Source: Bacillus methanolicus (GTDB lineage: Bacteria; Bacillota; Bacilli; Bacillales; Cytobacillaceae). From it: a DNA stretch of 64,000 nt. The stretch spans positions 1-64,000 of the forward strand of contig NZ_VTQX01000002.1 in the NCBI RefSeq assembly GCF_008764295.1, written 5' to 3'. Below, piece by piece: positions 58,419 through 64,000 of the stretch (position 1 is the stretch's first letter; each line of letters opens with the position of its first letter). Below the pieces are notes generated by a model. The model ran no database searches. It worked only from the letters and a program-made list of their open reading frames with translations, and was not told the origin of the DNA. The translations under genes were made by a program, and so were the position numbers.

Positions 58419-59981
58419 TTGGTCAAGAATGAACGTGGCTCTACCCTTGTGGTCGTGATGCTCTTGATTTTAGTATTTACAGTGTTAGGCTTATCCATTC
58501 TTTCTACGAGTATCGGCGGTGCGAAACGAACTGAAATAAGAGAAGATCAAGTAACGAACGATTTGGATGCAATTCGTGCCCTAGGTGAGGCTGTTGCCTA
58601 CATAAAGAAAACAATTGATACAGAGTTTAACCACCCTTCCGGCAACCCCGATATGTCTGTTAGTACTTATCATCACAATATTATTGAGGCTAAACTCATT
58701 CATAACCCATACGGTTATCAAATAGAAAATATAAGTGACCAGAGTGAGTACGACATTAAAGAAAATGAAGACTACACAAGGGTTTTGAAGGTTTCAAGCG
58801 GAAAATATGAGCAAATCGTTTACATAACAGGGATGCCCAGCTTCTTAAAATACGCAATCGGTTCTAGAGAAACCTTAACATTAAATGGCTCTACCTTTGT
58901 TGAGAAAGGGAATATATACGCAAATAAAAAACTCGTTATAAGCAACCAAGCTAAATACATTTATAATGGGGTTCATGACGTTGAACCGACAACGTTTCCA
59001 TCTGTCAATGAAGAAAATGAGCATCAATTGTTTATTGAAGGGAATGACATAAAATATTGCCAAAACAACTGCTACATTGCGGAAGAAACCATTACAAGCT
59101 CCTTTCATCCTCTTCCTGTGGAACAAATAGAAAGAGCATTTTATCCAACTGCTCCCACTGTTTCCAAAGAAGAGGGCGAATATGTTGGTGTCGATATTGA
59201 AAAAACGTTTAAAGAAAAGCTCAAAGCAGCAGGATTTTTAAGCACTCATATTGATCCACTGCCATTGGAAATGAACGAGATTATTGCGGAAGGTCTAAAT
59301 TCTCCAGCCGTTGAGGTCGTGTCCTCTTTTGAAAATCTCAATCAATCCCCAACGATCCAAAGCTATTTACGCCTTGGCGATGATGAGGAAGAGGTCTATA
59401 TCGACACAAATCGCCTCGTTATCGATGATAAATCGAAATGGATTGTTATTGACGGCAACGGGATAATCGAAAATGTTGGCAATGATGTGATGGAAATTTC
59501 AGCAAATATTCTTATCACAGGTGATTTAACGATAAGAGGAGATATCGCCTTCGATTCTACCATTTATGTTCTCGGTAATACGATGATTAACAATGTGGAC
59601 ATTAGAGGCTTAAATAAAAGTGAACTGATCCTGATGACGAAAGGGCAACTGGAAATTGCGCGGATCAATAAATTTCTCGATGAAGTCAACTCCATTAATG
59701 CCTATCTATATACGGACGAGAATGCAGAGTTGTATGCGGTAGGTTCCTATCTTCGTGTTGAAGGAGGAATCTTTGCAAATGGAAACCTCGAAATTAACGC
59801 GTACCGCGGCAAGGCAAAAGAAAATGGTCATGCGATTGAATTTGGGAAGGGATTAGAAAATAAACCTGCCGAATCAAGACTTGTTATCAAAAATGATAAA
59901 AGACTTTTTTTAAATCAAGCACAGGGATTGCCTAAAATTGATCGATTAGAAGTGATGACCGATTTAATGAAAAAAGAATAA
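58419..59981 (+). CDS. PilX-like large minor pilin with beta-helix C-terminus
   Basis: A 520-residue protein. The N-terminus (KNERG-STLVVVMLLILVFTVLGL) looks like a prepilin cleavage site of the PilX_N/GspK type and lacks Glu at mature position 5. A helical stem with TEIREDQVTNDLDAIRALGE follows. Two cysteines in YCQNNCY lie in the middle. From about residue 330 there are short repeating strands (VIDGNGIIENVGNDVMEISA, ILITGDLTIRGDI, GGIFANGNLEINAYRG) suggesting a beta-helix or bactofilin-like shape. The start TTG (58419) has GAGGTGA 5 nt upstream. Ends in a shared terminator. Confidence 0.75.
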   Translation: MVKNERGSTLVVVMLLILVFTVLGLSILSTSIGGAKRTEIREDQVTNDLDAIRALGEAVAYIKKTIDTEFNHPSGNPDMSVSTYHHNIIEAKLIHNPYGYQIENISDQSEYDIKENEDYTRVLKVSSGKYEQIVYITGMPSFLKYAIGSRETLTLNGSTFVEKGNIYANKKLVISNQAKYIYNGVHDVEPTTFPSVNEENEHQLFIEGNDIKYCQNNCYIAEETITSSFHPLPVEQIERAFYPTAPTVSKEEGEYVGVDIEKTFKEKLKAAGFLSTHIDPLPLEMNEIIAEGLNSPAVEVVSSFENLNQSPTIQSYLRLGDDEEEVYIDTNRLVIDDKSKWIVIDGNGIIENVGNDVMEISANILITGDLTIRGDIAFDSTIYVLGNTMINNVDIRGLNKSELILMTKGQLEIARINKFLDEVNSINAYLYTDENAELYAVGSYLRVEGGIFANGNLEINAYRGKAKENGHAIEFGKGLENKPAESRLVIKNDKRLFLNQAQGLPKIDRLEVMTDLMKKE

Positions 59982-60018
59982 AAAATGCCGATTGGGCATG
60001 TACCCAATCGGCATTTTT
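59980..60018 (+). terminator. Bidirectional terminator between minor pilins and VWA gene
   Basis: Stem AAAATGCCGATTGGG with CCCAATCGGCATTTT (15 bp, loop CATGTA), A-run before and T-run after. It serves both the minor pilin operon and the convergent VWA gene. Confidence 0.92.
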
Positions 60019-60021
60019 AAG

Positions 60022-62169
60022 TTAATATTTATCCCCATTATTCCCGCTATTTGAACCTTTTTCGACCACTTTCACTTTTAATTCTGCTGTAAATGTATTG
60101 TCATCCTCATCTCGGACGGTGATTTTCACACCTGCATCACCAATCCTCTTCGGAATAAACTCCCCATTCGGCTCAACCTCCAATATATTTTCATTGGTTG
60201 AAGCAAAGGAAGGCTTCCCTTTAATATTAGTGGCATCCGAAGGTAAATATCTAAAATGTTGATGAACATTTTTATCTGTTGCCCCTTTTTCAATCACAAG
60301 CTCATTATCTACCTCTATGCCTGTTAATGGAGAACCGACATGAACAATAATCGTCGTGGCAACATCGCTGCCATCTTCAGCCTTAATTTCGATTTCAGCT
60401 GTTCCCGTCATCTTCCCATAGATCCGACCTGGCTCCATAATTTCAACAATAGAAGGATTTAAGGATTTCCAAGCTAGCTTTTGATTTGAGGCTTTTTTTG
60501 GCTCTATCTCAACATGAAAATCATGATATTCCAGCAGCTTTCCAATATGGAGCGGATTTGGTGTAACGGTAATTTTCTCAATTAAGATTGAATTAACCTT
60601 CAACGGGATTAGCTCTTTAATCTCATTTCCAGCAATATCAGTCGTGATGACTTGGAGATGGGTCTCACCTGGTTCTAAGCCTGTTACTTTTCCATTTTCA
60701 AACATAGCAATCGTTGGTTCCAAAATTGTAACATCAAAGTCTCTATCGGTTTCATCGTCCGGTGTTATTTTAATTTCAACGGCAAGTGATTCGCCGACAT
60801 CAATCTCAATTGGATTCGGTTCAACAGATAAACCTTCCTTTACAATCGTTAACGATTTAACAATTGGATTATCATTGATACTAAAACCGCCTTTTGTTCT
60901 CACGCGAATCTCAACGAATCCCTCTAAGTCTTTAGGTAATTCAATCATTGCCATTGGGTCAAACTCATGCCAGTCCGTATCAGAACCGTCTACATTTAAT
61001 TGATATTCATAGATTACCTCGTCACCAGCGACAAAGTCTATGATTTTAAACGCAATGCGTCCCTTAGTTGTATCTCCAGATTGAAGATTTTGGCTTAAGG
61101 ATACATTTTTAAGCAGAAAATTTGTTTTTAAGTAGAGAATCGCTTTCGTATCATCATAATACGTAATTTCAATAGCAGTCCCCTGATTGATTAAACCCAT
61201 TCCTTTTACAGCCTTTTCAATCAATATATTGTCTTGAGTCAGGATGGTTTCTGCTATCGTTGCCCCATCTTGACGACTGATTTTTTCAACTGATCCTTTG
61301 TAGTCCCCAGAATAAGTATAGTTCGTTTCATTTAATTGAACCCTCATAGAAATCCGCTGTTCATCAATATTTAAAGACTGATTTTGCTCCTTGAAACGGG
61401 AATCATGAAAATATAACTGTGCTTGCGGCATTTGCATGTATGGTAATGCCCAGTCTGCCTTTAACCTTACTTTAATCACATATTCTCCAACCGAAAAGTT
61501 TCCAGAATCATAAATAATATCATTATTTTGCAGATGGATTTCGAGCGCTCGTCCATTATTTATTGGTTGAACCGTGATCCCTTCCACGCGTTTACCATCT
61601 TTATATAGCGAAATTTGCTCATGCGTCGCTAAAGAGATTCCTTGAAAAAGCGGTTGCGTAATTTTAATATCATTGATTAGTCCGCTCGTAATTTCAGTAA
61701 ATACTGTTTCAGGTCTAAGCTTGTACTCAACGAAAAATTCATTTCTTTCTGAATCGTGATTGCCAATCTTTATTAAGTTATCAGGAGAATAAAATGGATT
61801 TCCTAAAATATTCACTTCATTTAAAAAATATGGTGCCGTCTCTTCATTGACGATAACCGTAAACGGTTCGTGTTCAAAAGTCTGCAGTGTACCGTTAATA
61901 TCCGTGTAGGTCATCGTCACATTATTGCGGAATTCATAGCTCCCTGCCTTCTGGAATTGCAACGGTAAAGATTGTTGAATCATCTGTGGATCTGGCTTTT
62001 CTCCTGCCGGGAATGTAATGTTAAAAGGGATTTGCACAATCTGCTCATCGTTTGTCTTGAAATTAGAATTTGGATCAACGATAACGTCTCCATTAAAAGG
62101 ACTTAAATCGATCGTGACGCTTCCTGAAATATTAGAAGCATTTACTTTTCTTGAAATATCATCAAATAT
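60022..62169 (-). pseudogene. C-terminal part of the VWA/Ig-like protein, downstream of an in-frame amber codon
   Basis: Continues in the same frame after the TAG at 62170-62172, for 715 codons. It begins IFDDISRKVNASNISGSVTID, equal to the corresponding part of the first module (IFQEISKKIDSYTISGEVTVD). It then carries the module's beta domain, several beta-rich segments, and two or three Big_2-like domains toward the C-terminus (VEPNPIEIDVGESLAVEIKI; ITVTPNPLHIGK; GIEVDNELVIEKGA). It ends in GSNSGNNGDKY with no LPXTG anchor. The first possible restart in frame is a GTG at 62035-62037, without a ribosome binding site. Likely untranslated unless the amber codon is read through or is a sequence error. 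Confidence 0.8.
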
Positions 62170-64000
62170 CTATGTTAAATTATTAGACTTCCCTTGAACA
62201 GCATATCCTCCCGTCTTAGCGGACATATTTCTTAATAGTTCGAAATCCACTTCACCTTCCTGGGCAAAGCCAATGCTGTACAGTGTAATTCCATTACTTC
62301 CAAGAGTATCAGAAATATTTAACGCCTGTTCTCTTATAATTCTTTTTACTTCTGCCAACGGAGCGTTGACACCATTTTTCCTCGCTGTTTGATTCGTAAA
62401 TATTTCATAGCGATCGTTATTGTGCGTAAGGACAGTTGGCTCCCCATCTGTTAAAAAGATTATATACTTGCTTCTATTGCTTCCTTGGATAAATTTTCTC
62501 ATTGCTTCAGTCAATGCCGCATTGTAGTTTGTACCCCCGGTTGAAACACCACCTGAATCTAAATCACCAATCGCATTTTTAATATTATTTAAACCTTCAA
62601 GCGGGAAGATATTGATTCTTTTCTCACCCCAACAGTAACCTAGAAAACAATTTGCTCCTGCTTTTGTTTTTCTACTGACTTCACTGTCAAAGGGAACAAA
62701 GTAAAACTTATCTTCGGCTTTTGAATTCATTTCGAAATAGTTTATGGCTGATTGCAAAGCATGTTTTGCCGTTGTATCACGCCGTGCACCATCAAATAGT
62801 TCAGCCATCGAGCCCGATGTGTCATGGACAAAAACGACATCAATCGGCAATCTTTCGTCCTTAGGTGCCATTCCCTTCCCGGTAATCGTAATATCGATGT
62901 TCCCTTTTGCATTATCATGAGGCGGTTTGACAAATTCCTCCGAAGATGGTTTTACTGCAAAGCTCGCCCCTGGAATGGAATTCATATCCTGATTTACTTT
63001 TATGGTAACAGGAGCATGCCTCTTTGCCGTGGTCAGTCCATCATACTGTAGTTCGATATGCTCGAAAGAATAGGTGCCTGCTTTATGAAAAATTAATGGT
63101 AGCGATGTTGCTATATTACTGGGATCTGGCTCAGCGCCAACTGGAAATGTAAACCTAAACGGGATATGCACCACTTGATTATCATCTACTATCGCATCCG
63201 CATCAGGAGCAACAGTAACGTCTCCATTAAATTTCCGCAAATCGACCGTCACTTCACCACTAATTGTATAACTATCGATTTTCTTGGAAATCTCTTGAAA
63301 TATATTTGTCAAATTGGTAGGGGTTGCTCGGACAGCTGTGGCGCCGGTAATCGATGACATGCTTTCCAATAATTGAAAATCGATCTCATCCTCTCTAGCA
63401 AAACCAATGCTATACATCGTAATATTATCTGCTGCTAACTGTCTGCTCGTTTCCTTAGCAATACGATGAATCAATTCTCTTGTTTTTGTATAGTTTCCCC
63501 TTGAAGTTACTCCATTGTATAAAGCGGTTCCGTTTGTGTATAATATGTACTTATAATTTCCGTAATTTAAAACGGTCGGTTCCCCATCTGTAAGAAAGAC
63601 AATATATTTATTTTTATTATTGCTTTGCATTAACTTGCTCTTTGCGTACTCAAGAGTCTGTGTATAATTGGTACCGCCTATGTTATTCGATTCAAGCTTG
63701 CCGAGCAAGCCTTCGATATTTTTTAAGCCCTCTACGACTTTTACCTGTCCACTCGTACGGACATTATCATTGAACGGAATAAAGAAAAAACGATCTCCAG
63801 ATACTTGATTATCTTTAGCGCTAAAATAAGTAAGCGCACTCGCTAATGCATTCTTTGCACTCGTAGATTTCCTCTTATTCTCAAAAAAGTCATCCATCGA
63901 TCCTGATGTATCATATACAAATGCGACGTCAATTGGCTCTCTCTGCTTCTGACCAACAGTCCCTTTAGGAACTAAATCAATATTAAGCGCCCCCTCAGCC
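62170..64000 (-). CDS. Tandem von Willebrand factor A protein, partial (5' end outside window)
   Basis: About 609 codons visible; the frame is open through the right edge. Two similar modules occur in tandem. Each has a VWA domain with intact metal-site residues (FVYDTSGSMDDFF and FVHDTSGSMAELF for DxSxS; NIGGTNYTQTLEY and VSTGGTNYNAALTEA for the Thr; FLTDGEPTVL for the Asp). Each VWA is followed by a beta domain (TISGEVTVDLRKFNGDVTV; IPFRFTFPVGAEPDPSN). The second module is cut at NNLT by TAG (62170-62172). Probably secreted and adhesive. PilY1-like pilus-tip function is inferred from the VWA domains and the convergent minor pilin genes. Confidence 0.82.
   Translation of the reverse strand, partial: AEGALNIDLVPKGTVGQKQREPIDVAFVYDTSGSMDDFFENKRKSTSAKNALASALTYFSAKDNQVSGDRFFFIPFNDNVRTSGQVKVVEGLKNIEGLLGKLESNNIGGTNYTQTLEYAKSKLMQSNNKNKYIVFLTDGEPTVLNYGNYKYILYTNGTALYNGVTSRGNYTKTRELIHRIAKETSRQLAADNITMYSIGFAREDEIDFQLLESMSSITGATAVRATPTNLTNIFQEISKKIDSYTISGEVTVDLRKFNGDVTVAPDADAIVDDNQVVHIPFRFTFPVGAEPDPSNIATSLPLIFHKAGTYSFEHIELQYDGLTTAKRHAPVTIKVNQDMNSIPGASFAVKPSSEEFVKPPHDNAKGNIDITITGKGMAPKDERLPIDVVFVHDTSGSMAELFDGARRDTTAKHALQSAINYFEMNSKAEDKFYFVPFDSEVSRKTKAGANCFLGYCWGEKRINIFPLEGLNNIKNAIGDLDSGGVSTGGTNYNAALTEAMRKFIQGSNRSKYIIFLTDGEPTVLTHNNDRYEIFTNQTARKNGVNAPLAEVKRIIREQALNISDTLGSNGITLYSIGFAQEGEVDFELLRNMSAKTGGYAVQGKSNNLT

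Overview
The window is a chromosomal segment of an endospore-forming member of the Bacillaceae with moderate to low G+C. Several things support this. Sporulation genes are numerous (spoVB, bofC, coxA-like, safA-like, spo0B, spoIVFA/FB, spoIIB). The L27 protein carries the Firmicutes-type cleavable N-terminus next to its protease gene prp. Strong AGGAGG-type ribosome binding sites are used with many GTG and TTG starts. Gene order closely follows the aspS-to-comC part of Bacillus subtilis. I cannot name the species.

Layout. 1-3760: 6S RNA, then aspS and hisS behind a histidine T-box leader. 3773-9300: a small HTH-like ORF, a five-SH3b N-acetylmuramoyl-L-alanine amidase, a small membrane protein, dtd and rel. 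9500-16430: apt, recJ, a CDF metal transporter, secDF and comN. 16600-19560: spoVB, a DUF421 protein and a small membrane protein that seems to start on ATA. 19930-25310: a queA-tgt-yajC and ruvAB block plus bofC. 25475-28860: spore lipoprotein, kinase-fold coat protein and a repeat-rich SafA-like LysM protein. 29200-33312: niaR, pheA, pheB, obg, spo0B. 33570-36240: rplU-prp-rpmA behind an L21-type leader, and an RNase E/G gene. 36300-44250: spoIVFAB, minCD, mreBCD, radC, maf. 44570-45620: spoIIB.

From 45800 to the end the window departs from B. subtilis, which has only comC in this interval. Here there is a full Gram-positive type IV pilus locus. On the minus strand, in transcription order, lie an acidic membrane protein, a PRC-barrel protein, a G5-domain protein, pilB, pilT, pilC, a major pilin with its own promoter, pilD, pilM, pilN and pilO, ending in a strong terminator. 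Divergent from these are three minor-pilin-like genes (pilV-, pilW- and pilX-like). Convergent on that trio is a long von Willebrand factor A protein with two VWA modules and a tail of bacterial Ig-like domains. It may be a PilY1-like pilus-tip adhesin. It is split by one in-frame amber codon and runs off the right edge.

PilB would drive extension and PilT retraction of a pilus made of the 48968-49387 pilin, processed by PilD. PilM/N/O and PilC form the inner platform, with no PilP/PilQ, as expected without an outer membrane. The PRC-barrel, G5 and acidic membrane proteins are the least understood parts and, with the VWA protein, are the best candidates for undescribed biology.
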